This document shows positions 9,357-16,930 of a stretch of 64,000 bases of DNA, piece by piece. The notes below the pieces were generated by a model that was not told the origin of the DNA, made no database searches, and saw only the letters and a program-made list of their open reading frames with translations. The stretch lies in assembly GCF_000378505.1 (NCBI RefSeq), contig NZ_KB899993.1, positions 186,001 to 250,000 on the forward strand. The letters are read 5' to 3'. The position numbers were made by a program, and so were the translations under genes. Origin of the DNA: Modicisalibacter luteus DSM 23508. Lineage in GTDB: Bacteria > Pseudomonadota > Gammaproteobacteria > Pseudomonadales > Halomonadaceae. Position 1 is the stretch's first letter. Each line of letters opens with the position of its first letter.

Positions 9357-9863
9357 TCATGGTTTCATGAACGTTGCCAGATCACCACGAACGCTATCCA
9401 AAAACGTCACGAAGCGGATGTCTTGAGTCTGGTCATGTCGATCGATGCGACAACCCATGGTCATGCTTCGTTTAACGAGAATTTCGTCGAAGATTTCCAG
9501 TGTCACCTTGCTGGCGGTTTTTTCACCGGGCTCGATGAAGCCATCTTCAAGGGTGAAGGACTCCAGTAGCGTGGCGCGGACCCGAGTCGTTCCGCCTTCT
9601 GCAAGCACGCGGCGAACGAATAACCAGCCCTCACAGGCTAGAGATTCGCCATTGTCCCGCTTTCGCTCGAAAAGCGTGCGATAACAGGCGCTTTCCTTGG
9701 CACCCTTGTCGGCCATGCTGCGATACGCTTCCGTGACCCGGCTGGCCATGGCCCCCGAGTCGGCCAGCTTGCGTAGTGCGGCGGCATGCTCGCGCTGCAA
9801 CTGATCCTGGCGTTGGAACGTTTGCCAGCGTCGATAGTCGGCAAACAGATTGGTCGAATCCAT
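9357..9863 (-). CDS. Hypothetical protein
   Basis: A 168-residue, Arg/Glu/Ala-rich, probably cytoplasmic protein of unknown function. The first ~60 residues look helical (ADYRRWQTFQRQDQLQREHA). A good ribosome site (AAGGAAG) precedes ATG 9863. It is divergent from fliD and heads an apparent operon with the second unknown gene and the MFS transporter. I found no catalytic motif or known domain. Confidence 0.65.
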   Translation of the reverse strand: MDSTNLFADYRRWQTFQRQDQLQREHAAALRKLADSGAMASRVTEAYRSMADKGAKESACYRTLFERKRDNGESLACEGWLFVRRVLAEGGTTRVRATLLESFTLEDGFIEPGEKTASKVTLEIFDEILVKRSMTMGCRIDRHDQTQDIRFVTFLDSVRGDLATFMKP

Positions 9864-9960
9864 GACGGCTTCCTTGGTGTATATGGCGCGTTGGCTCAGG
9901 TAGGGCTGAACCAGGAAAGGCCCCTATGATGGCGCACCTGATTCACCCTGTCACGAGCCC

Positions 9961-9987
9961 TAAAGCTACAGCCGTTTACGCCGATAC
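9961..9987 (+). promoter_or_regulatory. Sigma-28 (FliA) promoter of fliD operon
   Basis: TAAAGCTA at 9961-9968, an 11-nt spacer, then GCCGATAC at 9980-9987. Against TAAAGTTT-N11-GCCGATAA this is a near-perfect FliA site, with exact TAAA and 7 of 8 in the -10. It lies 86 bp before the fliD start codon. Confidence 0.9.
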
Positions 9988-10073
9988 AGTGAAATGAATA
10001 GCTATCACCAAGCTTTTTGAGACGTTGAACTCTCTAGGGGCTGGTAAAAAGGTCTTATCTATAGGGGATCGTC

Positions 10074-11438
10074 ATGGCGAGTATTTCTTCACTGGGTATC
10101 GGTTCGGGGATGGACCTGAACGGGCTGCTCGGGCAGCTCGAGTCCGCCGAGCGGCAGAAGCTAACGCCGATTACAGCACAGAAAAGTAGCTATAACGCCA
10201 AGATTTCGGCGTTTGGCAAGCTGGAGTCGGCACTGGACAAGTTTCAGCAAGCCGCAGCCAAGCTCAACAACGCAGATGCCTTTCGTGCAGTAAAAAGTAG
10301 CGTCACTGGGGATGCATTTACGGCGGCCGCAGACACCACAGCGGTGGCTGGGACTTACAAGATCAGCGTGAGCCAGTTGGCTCAGGCCCACTCTCTAGCT
10401 TCTACTGGTGTCGCAGACAAAACAGCAGAGCTTGGAGCGGGAACCATGAGCATCACCATGGGTGGCGAAACCATGGATGTCTCCATCGTGGATGGCGAGA
10501 GTTCCCTTGAAGATATTCGTGATGCCATCAATACGAAAGAAGGCGGAGCTACTGCATCCATTATCAATGATGGTGGCGCGACGCCTTATCGATTGGTTCT
10601 TACATCCAAAAGTACTGGCACCGATTCTGCCATGAGTGTCGCTATCAGTGGCAATACGCAGCTGAATGCCGATGGTTCCAATACGTTAGTGGAAACGGTT
10701 GCGGCGCAGGATGCCAAGCTTTCAGTCAATGGTATCGGTGTTACCAGCCAGTCAAACAGTGTCAAGGAAGCCGTGCAGGGGGTGACGCTCAATCTCACCA
10801 AGACAATTGACGCGGCTACGCCAGAAACCCTGACTATTTCTCAAGACAGCGAGGCCATCACCAAGAATATTCAGTCATTCGTTGATGCCTACAATTCTCT
10901 CAAAACCACCATGGATAGCCTGACGTCATACAACGCTGAAACCGGCTCTGCTGGGCAGTTGCTTGGTGACAATACCATGCGCAGCGTAGAAACCCGTCTG
11001 CGTAGCGTAATGACAGGCAGTCTGGGAGAAGGCAGCTTGCAAATGCTGTCAGATATCGGTGTCGAACTGAAGCTTGATGGCAAGCTGGAAGTCAATACCG
11101 AGAAGCTGGACGAGCTGGTGGCCAATAGCCCAGAGGGCTTGAGTCGCTTCTTTGGCGGTAGCGAAACAGTCGATGGCTTTTCCGACAAGCTGGAAGCCAC
11201 GCTAAAGACCATGCTTGACGACAAAGGGATGCTTGATAACGCTACTTCCGGTTTGAAAGACCGGATAAGCTCGCTTGATGATCGCTACGATCGTGTCGAG
11301 AGCAGCATCAACTCAACCATCGAGCGCTATCGAAAGCAGTTTGCGGATATGGACATGCTGGTGTCTCAAATGAATTCGACCATGAGCTATCTGAGCCAGC
11401 AATTTGAAGCCATGAACGCTCAACTGGGCAAGAGTTAA
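10074..11438 (+). CDS. fliD: Flagellar filament capping protein
   Basis: The 454-residue cap (HAP2) sits at the filament tip and helps fold each exported flagellin subunit. The N-terminus MASISSLGIGSGMDLNGLLGQLE matches FliD_N. The C-terminal coiled region (DDRYDRVESSINSTIERYRKQF onward) with MNSTMSYLSQQFEAMN is typical FliD_C. It leads the operon fliD-fliS-fliT-fliK-like-fhlB and is driven by a clear sigma-28 promoter. Confidence 0.96.
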   Translation: MASISSLGIGSGMDLNGLLGQLESAERQKLTPITAQKSSYNAKISAFGKLESALDKFQQAAAKLNNADAFRAVKSSVTGDAFTAAADTTAVAGTYKISVSQLAQAHSLASTGVADKTAELGAGTMSITMGGETMDVSIVDGESSLEDIRDAINTKEGGATASIINDGGATPYRLVLTSKSTGTDSAMSVAISGNTQLNADGSNTLVETVAAQDAKLSVNGIGVTSQSNSVKEAVQGVTLNLTKTIDAATPETLTISQDSEAITKNIQSFVDAYNSLKTTMDSLTSYNAETGSAGQLLGDNTMRSVETRLRSVMTGSLGEGSLQMLSDIGVELKLDGKLEVNTEKLDELVANSPEGLSRFFGGSETVDGFSDKLEATLKTMLDDKGMLDNATSGLKDRISSLDDRYDRVESSINSTIERYRKQFADMDMLVSQMNSTMSYLSQQFEAMNAQLGKS

Positions 11439-11449
11439 CGGAGCATAAA

Positions 11450-11845
11450 ATGGGTGCAATGCGTGGTGCCGGTGCTTATGCCCGGGTAGGCGTAGAAACG
11501 GGAGTGATGTCAGCATCACCTCATCAATTGATCGTCATGCTGTTCGACGGGGCTCAGGCGGCGATTCGGGCTGCCAAGCTGCATATGCAGCAAGGTAACG
11601 TGACTGAGAAGGGCAAGTCGCTTTCGAAAGCGATTGATATTGTCAATAACGGCTTGTTGGCGGCGCTGGATCGGGAAAAAGGCGGAGAAATCGCTGACAA
11701 TCTCGGTTCGCTCTATGATTACACTTGCCGCTTACTCTTGCAGGCCAACCTGCATAACGATGAGCAGCGCCTCGACGAGGCGGCGAAGCTGCTTGAAGAC
11801 ATTAGTTCTGCCTGGCGTGAAATCGCGCCGCAGGCAAGGAGTTAA
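11450..11845 (+). CDS. fliS: Flagellin export chaperone
   Basis: A 131-residue helical chaperone that binds the C-terminus of flagellin in the cytoplasm and prevents early polymerisation. The family motif is present as SPHQLIVMLFDGAQAAIR, and DYTCRLLLQANLHND matches the conserved second half. It starts 11 bp after fliD and is followed by fliT after 6 bp. Confidence 0.95.
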   Translation: MGAMRGAGAYARVGVETGVMSASPHQLIVMLFDGAQAAIRAAKLHMQQGNVTEKGKSLSKAIDIVNNGLLAALDREKGGEIADNLGSLYDYTCRLLLQANLHNDEQRLDEAAKLLEDISSAWREIAPQARS

Positions 11846-11851
11846 CCATAA

Positions 11852-12220
11852 ATGACGGCGGCAAACGAAGTGCTTGCTGGTTATGAGAAGCTACTGCAGC
11901 GCTCGGCGCGTATGTTGGCTTGGGCCCGACAAGGGGAGTGGGCGCAACTCGTGCAGGAAGAGTCCGTATACGTTGTAGCAGTCGAAAACCTGAAGCGACT
12001 GGAAGCCGAATGCATGCTGGACTCAGCAAGTATGCAGCGGAAGGCCGACCTGCTTGAACGTATCCTTGAACAGGATGTCGAGGTGCGTCAGTGCCTGGAA
12101 GCGCGCCGTGATGAGCTGAGCGGGCTCATCGGCGAGACTCGTCGTCGTCATGATATGTCTCGGTCTTATGGTGCTGTAGCGGCTGCCCAGCCAACGCCGA
12201 TCGAACAAGGGCGGCGGTGA
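11852..12220 (+). CDS. fliT: Flagellar chaperone for FliD / FlhDC anti-activator
   Basis: A 122-residue helical protein in the standard fliT position. Known FliT proteins chaperone the FliD cap, and in enterics they also inhibit FlhDC. Sequence conservation is low, as usual for FliT, so the call rests on length, helical content (EKLLQRSARMLAWARQGEWAQLVQEE has the common FliT N-terminal pattern, read in part) and synteny. Its TGA overlaps the GTG start of the next gene. Confidence 0.8.
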   Translation: MTAANEVLAGYEKLLQRSARMLAWARQGEWAQLVQEESVYVVAVENLKRLEAECMLDSASMQRKADLLERILEQDVEVRQCLEARRDELSGLIGETRRRHDMSRSYGAVAAAQPTPIEQGRR

Positions 12221-13431
12221 GCGGCATCATCACCCCGATTCTCGACACGCTTCTGCATGAGGTGCTGGGCAAGCGTGTCGAGACTCAGGTCAATCGAGAT
12301 CTGCTCGAGCCAGTCAAGCCGCTTACCACGGGACATGCGCCAAGAGCGGTGCATAGTGACTCCCGTCTTAATGCCGAACAAGCCGCTACCCAGCGGCAGA
12401 GTGGAGTTGGGGGGGCGGCCACATCGCAGGCTTCCCAGTCACCTTCCTTGGCGCCGGCCTCCACATATACCCATTTCAGCGCGGCAGCGCGCAGCATTGC
12501 CGATATTCTTGTCAAGTTCCCGGCACCCCCGTCTGTCGTTAAGTCGCCTGCGCCACTCGTGGAGAATGGCGAATCCATTGAGCCGTCCCAGCTAGCTTCA
12601 CGTCTGCGCCAGAACATTGAAGCGTCTGGCCTCTTTTATGAGGCGCATTTGGCGCGCTGGCATCGTGGTGACATATCTCGCTCGCTGCTTGAGCGCGAGC
12701 CACAGATGCAGCTCTTCTTTCAGCGGCATCAAGGCGGGCCGCTTGGTGTGCCTGAGGGGCAACAGGGTAGAAGTCTTACCGGAAACCGTGGAAGCGATGC
12801 GATAGGAGCGCAACAGGGGCGGGCGCAGCCACAAGCACCTGGTACCTTGATTTACACCCCTCCATCCTCGACAGCCTCAACGACTCAAAGCCCGCTTTTG
12901 CCTATGCAGCAGGAGGGAATGCAGCCGGCTCAGGGGCATGCATTTGCTCAAACCGGCGATAATGGTCCTGATGCGCCCCGCATGGCACTAGCCAATGGCA
13001 GTGAGCTGGCTGATGACGCGCTGCAAGGCATCGTGAGGCATCAGCTGGAACTGATGGTAACGCCAACACTTCGCTGGGAGGGGGACCTTTGGTCTGGGAT
13101 CTTCATGGCGTTAGCCATTCATGTTCCCGAGGCGATGGGAAGGCATGGGGAACGAGGTGGAGAAGAGGCGGAACAAGATAGCGAGGAAGACGAAGCCGTT
13201 TGGCATAGTGAATTGACCTTGAGCCTGCCCAGACTGGGCACGCTGGGTGTCAATTTCTATCTCAAAGGGACCTCGCTGAACTTGACTTTGGAATGTGACG
13301 ATGAGTCCAGCGTTGCTGCCTTGCGAACCGAAAGTCATGATCTGGAGGCTCGTCTGGGCCGCTGTGGGTTGGCTGATGTCAAGGTCAGTATCATGCCGAA
13401 GCGTGATGCATCGGAGGGTATGGAACCATGA
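12217..13431 (+). CDS. FliK-like flagellar hook-length control protein
   Basis: A 404-residue protein with a long low-complexity Pro/Gln/Ser/Ala-rich N-terminal two-thirds and a C-terminal Flg_hook domain (about residues 290-400; ELTLSLPRLGTLGVNFYL, then LEARLGRCGLADVKVS). FliK proteins measure hook length and switch export specificity through FlhB. The start is GTG 12217, overlapping the fliT stop. The gene immediately downstream is an FlhB C-terminal-domain paralogue, so the two may form a second specificity-switch pair. A canonical fliK is probably elsewhere in the genome (inference). Confidence 0.8.
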   Translation: MSGIITPILDTLLHEVLGKRVETQVNRDLLEPVKPLTTGHAPRAVHSDSRLNAEQAATQRQSGVGGAATSQASQSPSLAPASTYTHFSAAARSIADILVKFPAPPSVVKSPAPLVENGESIEPSQLASRLRQNIEASGLFYEAHLARWHRGDISRSLLEREPQMQLFFQRHQGGPLGVPEGQQGRSLTGNRGSDAIGAQQGRAQPQAPGTLIYTPPSSTASTTQSPLLPMQQEGMQPAQGHAFAQTGDNGPDAPRMALANGSELADDALQGIVRHQLELMVTPTLRWEGDLWSGIFMALAIHVPEAMGRHGERGGEEAEQDSEEDEAVWHSELTLSLPRLGTLGVNFYLKGTSLNLTLECDDESSVAALRTESHDLEARLGRCGLADVKVSIMPKRDASEGMEP

Positions 13432-13703
13432 CGAAAGAGCGGCAGATGCCAAGCCGGCGTCGCCAGGCGGTGGCCTTGGCTTACACGGGGGGTGACCAAG
13501 CCCCCACGGTGCTTGCCAAGGGCTATGGCGAGCTGGCAGAGCGCATCATCAATGAGGCTCAGTCGCAAGGCATTTTCGTCCACGATGCCCCCGAGTTGGT
13601 TAGCTTGTTGATGCAAGTCGACCTGGACTCGCGTATCCCACCGGTTTTATACGAGGTCATTGCAGAGCTGTTGGCTTGGGCGCATGGGATTGATTCTCAA
13701 TAA
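13428..13703 (+). CDS. FhlB: stand-alone FlhB cytoplasmic-domain homologue (EscU/YscU/HrcU family)
   Basis: A 91-residue protein equal to the C-terminal cytoplasmic part of the export switch protein FlhB, with no membrane domain. The stretch AVALAYTGGDQAPTVLAKGYGELAERI corresponds to the FlhB region just after its cleavage site, and LYEVIAELLAWAHGI matches the FlhB C-terminus in this same window (LYTAVAEVLAWAFRL). The autocleavage NPTH motif is absent. It overlaps the fliK-like gene by 4 bp. Known FhlB-like proteins can partly substitute for the cleaved FlhB C-domain; the role here is inferred. Confidence 0.85.
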   Translation: MTKERQMPSRRRQAVALAYTGGDQAPTVLAKGYGELAERIINEAQSQGIFVHDAPELVSLLMQVDLDSRIPPVLYEVIAELLAWAHGIDSQ

Positions 13704-14016
13704 AGTGGCCATGTTCGTTGAAGCGGTTCGTCTCGCATTTAACGCAGGTTAGAATTATCACAATATTCAGCCTAACTATTACTTGAGAAATATTTAGTAA
13801 ATTCTTTTAAAAACAGTCGCTTACGTAAAACTCTTGCGTTTGGTCAATAAGATTAGAACTTTAGTCATTTCTTTTGTGTAAAGTGTTGCAACGTTTCATA
13901 AAAACGTCTCACAATAGGGACATAATGAAACACCAAGAGTCGTCTTCTGGAGACAGGCTCATAATAACCGAATGGCCTTAGGCCATCGTTTTACGCAAAC
14001 GCAGGGAATGACCAAC
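13704..14016 (+). promoter_or_regulatory. Long AT-rich leader/promoter region of flhDC
   Basis: This gap of about 313 bp is much more AT-rich than the flanking genes. It contains the short inverted repeat CGTTT-CATAA-AAACG near 13890-13906 and several A/T tracts. It is the only visible upstream region for the master regulator flhDC, so it should hold the promoter(s). I cannot assign one -35/-10 pair with confidence; TTGTGT and CATAAA with 17-bp spacing, near 13875-13903, is a weak candidate. No ORF was supported here. Confidence 0.5.
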
Positions 14017-14343
14017 ATGCTGACTGATAGCCTCCTGAATGACATTCAGGACATTAATCTCTCGTACCTGTTGCTGGTGCAGCGTCTCATTAATGAAGAT
14101 CGCGCCACTGCCATGTTCCGCCTCAAGATCAGCGAACCTATGGCAGACATGCTGGCTTCGCTTTCCGTCAAGCAACTGGGCCAGTTATCACGGACCAACC
14201 AGTTACTGTGCCGTCTGTGTTTCGATGACCCCGAGCAGCTCTTGAAGCTGACCACTGATCCGCGTGAGCAGGGGCTGGGCCAGACGCATGCCGCGCTTCT
14301 GATGGCCTCGGTGTCGACTCGCTCCAACGTTCAGGCGGGGTAA
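14017..14343 (+). CDS. flhD: Flagellar transcriptional activator subunit FlhD
   Basis: With FlhC it forms the FlhD4C2 master activator of class II flagellar genes. [20 protein letters not shown] aligns position for position with enteric FlhD ([20 protein letters not shown]), which supports ATG 14017 (108 residues). AGGGA sits 9 nt before it. The longer starts at 13972 and 14008 are possible but less well supported. flhC follows after 6 bp, as in enterics. Confidence 0.93.
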   Translation: [108 protein letters not shown]

Positions 14344-14349
14344 GTCGAC

Positions 14350-14940
14350 ATGGCCGAGAAGAGCCTGGTCAGTGAAATGCAGCAGGTCCAGATGGCCATC
14401 GAGTTGATTGAGCTCGGTGCTAGGCTGCAGGTTCTCGAGACCGAGACAGATCTAAGTCGTGCGCGCCTTATCAAACTTTATAAGGAAGTCCGTGGCATGT
14501 CTCCCCCCAAGGGTATGCTGCCGTTCTCCACAGACTGGTTTGTTACCTGGTTGCCGAACATCCATTCCTCGCTGTTTTACAATATTTATGAACGGCTGGT
14601 GGAAGATCACGGCTGTGAGCGGATGAGCGCATTCGTCAGAGCGTTTCGGCTGTATCTTGAGCAGTTGGCTCTTGAAGACGCCGAGCCGGTGCTAGGGCTA
14701 ACCCGCGCCTGGACGCTGGTGCGCTTTTTCGAAAGCGATATGCTCGAATTATGTAAATGCACCAGCTGCAGCGGCCAATTCGTGGTTCATGCGCATACGC
14801 CATCGCGCGATTTTGTCTGTGGCATTTGTCAGCCTCCATCACGGGCTGGTAAGACCCGCAAGCGCCGTGAGGCACTCGAAGCAGGGCGACGGGCCGCGAG
14901 CGATAATGAAATGACATTGTCACAAGCTCGTCGGGCCTAG
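14350..14940 (+). CDS. flhC: Flagellar transcriptional activator subunit FlhC
   Basis: This 196-residue DNA-binding partner of FlhD has the four zinc-binding cysteines in place: C137, C140, C157 and C160 (CKCTSC and CGIC), at the same numbers as enteric FlhC. The body (TDWFVTWLPNIHSSLFYNIY) is strongly conserved. A strong terminator follows, so flhDC is a two-gene unit. Confidence 0.96.
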   Translation: MAEKSLVSEMQQVQMAIELIELGARLQVLETETDLSRARLIKLYKEVRGMSPPKGMLPFSTDWFVTWLPNIHSSLFYNIYERLVEDHGCERMSAFVRAFRLYLEQLALEDAEPVLGLTRAWTLVRFFESDMLELCKCTSCSGQFVVHAHTPSRDFVCGICQPPSRAGKTRKRREALEAGRRAASDNEMTLSQARRA

Positions 14941-14959
14941 CAGAGGCCCTCTCCCGCTA

Positions 14960-14990
14960 AACCGCAGCGTTTTACGCTGCGGTTTTTTTT
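14960..14990 (+). terminator. Rho-independent terminator of flhDC
   Basis: Stem CCGCAGCG/CGCTGCGG (8 bp, extendable by A-T pairs into the T run), loop TTTTA, then eight T residues. It lies 20 bp after the flhC stop and insulates flhDC from the mot/che operon. Confidence 0.93.
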
Positions 14991-15016
14991 GCGCGAAATC
15001 TGTGTGCTCGTAGCCC

Positions 15017-15043
15017 TCAAGCTCAACGCAACGTTGCCGATAA
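15017..15043 (+). promoter_or_regulatory. Sigma-28 (FliA) promoter of motA operon
   Basis: TCAAGCTC at 15017-15024, 11 nt, then a perfect GCCGATAA at 15036-15043. It lies just upstream of motA with a leader of about 35-40 nt. The -10 is exact; the -35 has TCAA in place of TAAA. Confidence 0.85.
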
Positions 15044-15085
15044 CAGATTTAAGTAACTCATTCTGCAAGGCGAGGACGTGTCCGC

Positions 15086-15958
15086 GTGTTAATCCCCATC
15101 GGCTATTTCATTGTTATCGCGTCGGTCTTCGGCGGTTACTTGATGGTGGGCGGCCATCTCGGCGCCCTCTATCAGCCTGCTGAGTTGGTCATGATCGGTG
15201 GCGCGGCTGTCGGCGCTTTTGTGGCGTCGAACAGCGGCAAAGCCATCAAGGCAACGTTCCGGACCTTTTCCAAGCTCAAGCGAACCGCCAAGTACAACAA
15301 GCTCATGTACATGGAGCTGATGGCACTGCAGTACAAGTTGCTGGCCAAGGCGCGCCGTGACGGCATGCTGGGCATCGAGCGAGACATCGACGACCCGCAG
15401 AACAGCGCCATTTTTGCCGACTATCCCAAGCTGTTGGCGGATCCCATGGTGATGGCTTTTTTGACGGACTATCTGCGTCTAATGGTCAGCGGCAACATGG
15501 ATCCGTTCGAGATCGATGCACTGATGGAACACGAGATCGAAACCTTTCAGCATGAGGCGGAAGTGCCGGCACACGCCCTGCAAACGGTGGGTGATGGTTT
15601 GCCCGCGTTCGGCATCGTTGCCGCCGTGATGGGGGTCGTTCATGCCTTGGGTTCAGCGGATCAGGGCGCCGCTGAGATGGGAATCCTGATCGCCCACGCT
15701 CTGGTCGGCACCTTCCTGGGTATCCTGCTGGCCTATGGTTTCGTCAATCCGCTGGCTGCGCGTATCAACCTGCAAATCGCTGAAGCGGTGAAAATGCTGC
15801 ATTGCATTCGCGTCACGCTGATGGCGAGTCTCAATGGCTACGCACCGCAATTGGCCGTGGAGTTTGGTCGCAAGGCGCTCTATACCGCCGAACGTCCTAC
15901 CTTCAGCGAGCTGGAGGATCACGTGCGAAATTCCAAGAGCTCGGTGGGGGGATCATGA
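15086..15958 (+). CDS. motA: Flagellar motor stator protein MotA
   Basis: A 290-residue inner-membrane protein that with MotB forms the proton (or sodium) channel driving rotation. It is close to enteric MotA over its whole length (FGGYLMVGGHLGALYQPAEL; PAFGIVAAVMGVVHALGSAD; NGYAPQLAVEFGRKALY). The start is GTG 15086, fixed by alignment with MotA N-termini (MLIPIGYFIVIASVFGGYL). Its stop overlaps the motB ATG. The organism may be halophilic, so the coupling ion is not certain from sequence. Confidence 0.96.
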   Translation: MLIPIGYFIVIASVFGGYLMVGGHLGALYQPAELVMIGGAAVGAFVASNSGKAIKATFRTFSKLKRTAKYNKLMYMELMALQYKLLAKARRDGMLGIERDIDDPQNSAIFADYPKLLADPMVMAFLTDYLRLMVSGNMDPFEIDALMEHEIETFQHEAEVPAHALQTVGDGLPAFGIVAAVMGVVHALGSADQGAAEMGILIAHALVGTFLGILLAYGFVNPLAARINLQIAEAVKMLHCIRVTLMASLNGYAPQLAVEFGRKALYTAERPTFSELEDHVRNSKSSVGGS

Positions 15959-16911
15959 GCGGCGCCCATCGTCCCATTGTCATCAAGCGCAAGAAGAAAG
16001 TTGCTGGCGGACATCATGGAGGGGCCTGGAAGATAGCCTACGCCGACTTCATGACCGCGCTGATGGCCTTGTTTCTCGTTTTATGGTTGTTGTCGACGGC
16101 ATCGCCGTCAGAACTCAAGGGCATATCTGAATACTTTCGTACGCCGCTGCCGGTCGCCATGGCAGGAGGGGACAAGAACACGGCCAGTAATAGTGCCATT
16201 CCTGGTGGCGGGCCTGATCCGGCGCACGTCGATGGAGAGCAGATGCGTGTCGATCGTCGCCAGGAAACCCGCCCGAGCGATGAGCAGCGTCGCCTCATCA
16301 ATCTAGAAAAGCGCATTGAATCAGTGATCGAGAGCAAGCCTAACCTGAGGGAGTTGCGTTCCCAACTGCGGATGGCAATGACGCCTGAAGGCCTGCGTAT
16401 CCAGATCGTCGATACTGAAAAGCGCCCCATGTTCGAGTTGGGTAGTGACCGTGTTGCCCCCTATATGCGGGACATCTTGCGGGCCATTGCCCCCGTACTC
16501 AATGAGCTGCCCAATCGCATCAGTCTGAGTGGCCACACCGATAGCGTGCCTTACGTCAATGGTGAGAAAGGCTACAGCAACTGGGAGTTGTCAGCCGATC
16601 GTGCCAATGCCTCCCGTCGTGAGCTGGTAGTCGGCGGGCTCGATGCCGAAAAGCTGCTGCGCGTCGCGGGGATGGGCGCCCGTATACCGCTTACAGAGGT
16701 TGATGGCAACGATGCCGCCAACCGGCGGATTAGCATTCTTGTGCTCGACAAGCGAGCAACCGCGTCTATCACCAACCAAAGCGTGCAGACCTGGTCTGAA
16801 GCGCCGCCGAAAATAGCGTCTCCCGCCGGTGAAGATGTACCGGAAGAGTCGGCCGTAGTGGTACCCAATATGGCATTGGAGTCGCTCAACGATGCGATCA
16901 ATGCCCCTTGA
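15955..16911 (+). CDS. motB: Flagellar motor stator protein MotB
   Basis: A 318-residue stator anchor. One N-terminal membrane helix carries the essential Asp (D31 in AYADFMTALMALFLVLWLL). A C-terminal OmpA-like peptidoglycan-binding domain holds ISLSGHTDSVPYVNGEKGYS and SNWELSADRANASRREL. I chose ATG 15955, which overlaps the motA stop (ATGA); the longer upstream extension only reads through motA in another frame. Confidence 0.96.
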   Translation: MSGAHRPIVIKRKKKVAGGHHGGAWKIAYADFMTALMALFLVLWLLSTASPSELKGISEYFRTPLPVAMAGGDKNTASNSAIPGGGPDPAHVDGEQMRVDRRQETRPSDEQRRLINLEKRIESVIESKPNLRELRSQLRMAMTPEGLRIQIVDTEKRPMFELGSDRVAPYMRDILRAIAPVLNELPNRISLSGHTDSVPYVNGEKGYSNWELSADRANASRRELVVGGLDAEKLLRVAGMGARIPLTEVDGNDAANRRISILVLDKRATASITNQSVQTWSEAPPKIASPAGEDVPEESAVVVPNMALESLNDAINAP

Positions 16912-16930
16912 GACCTGTGTGGATTAGAGA

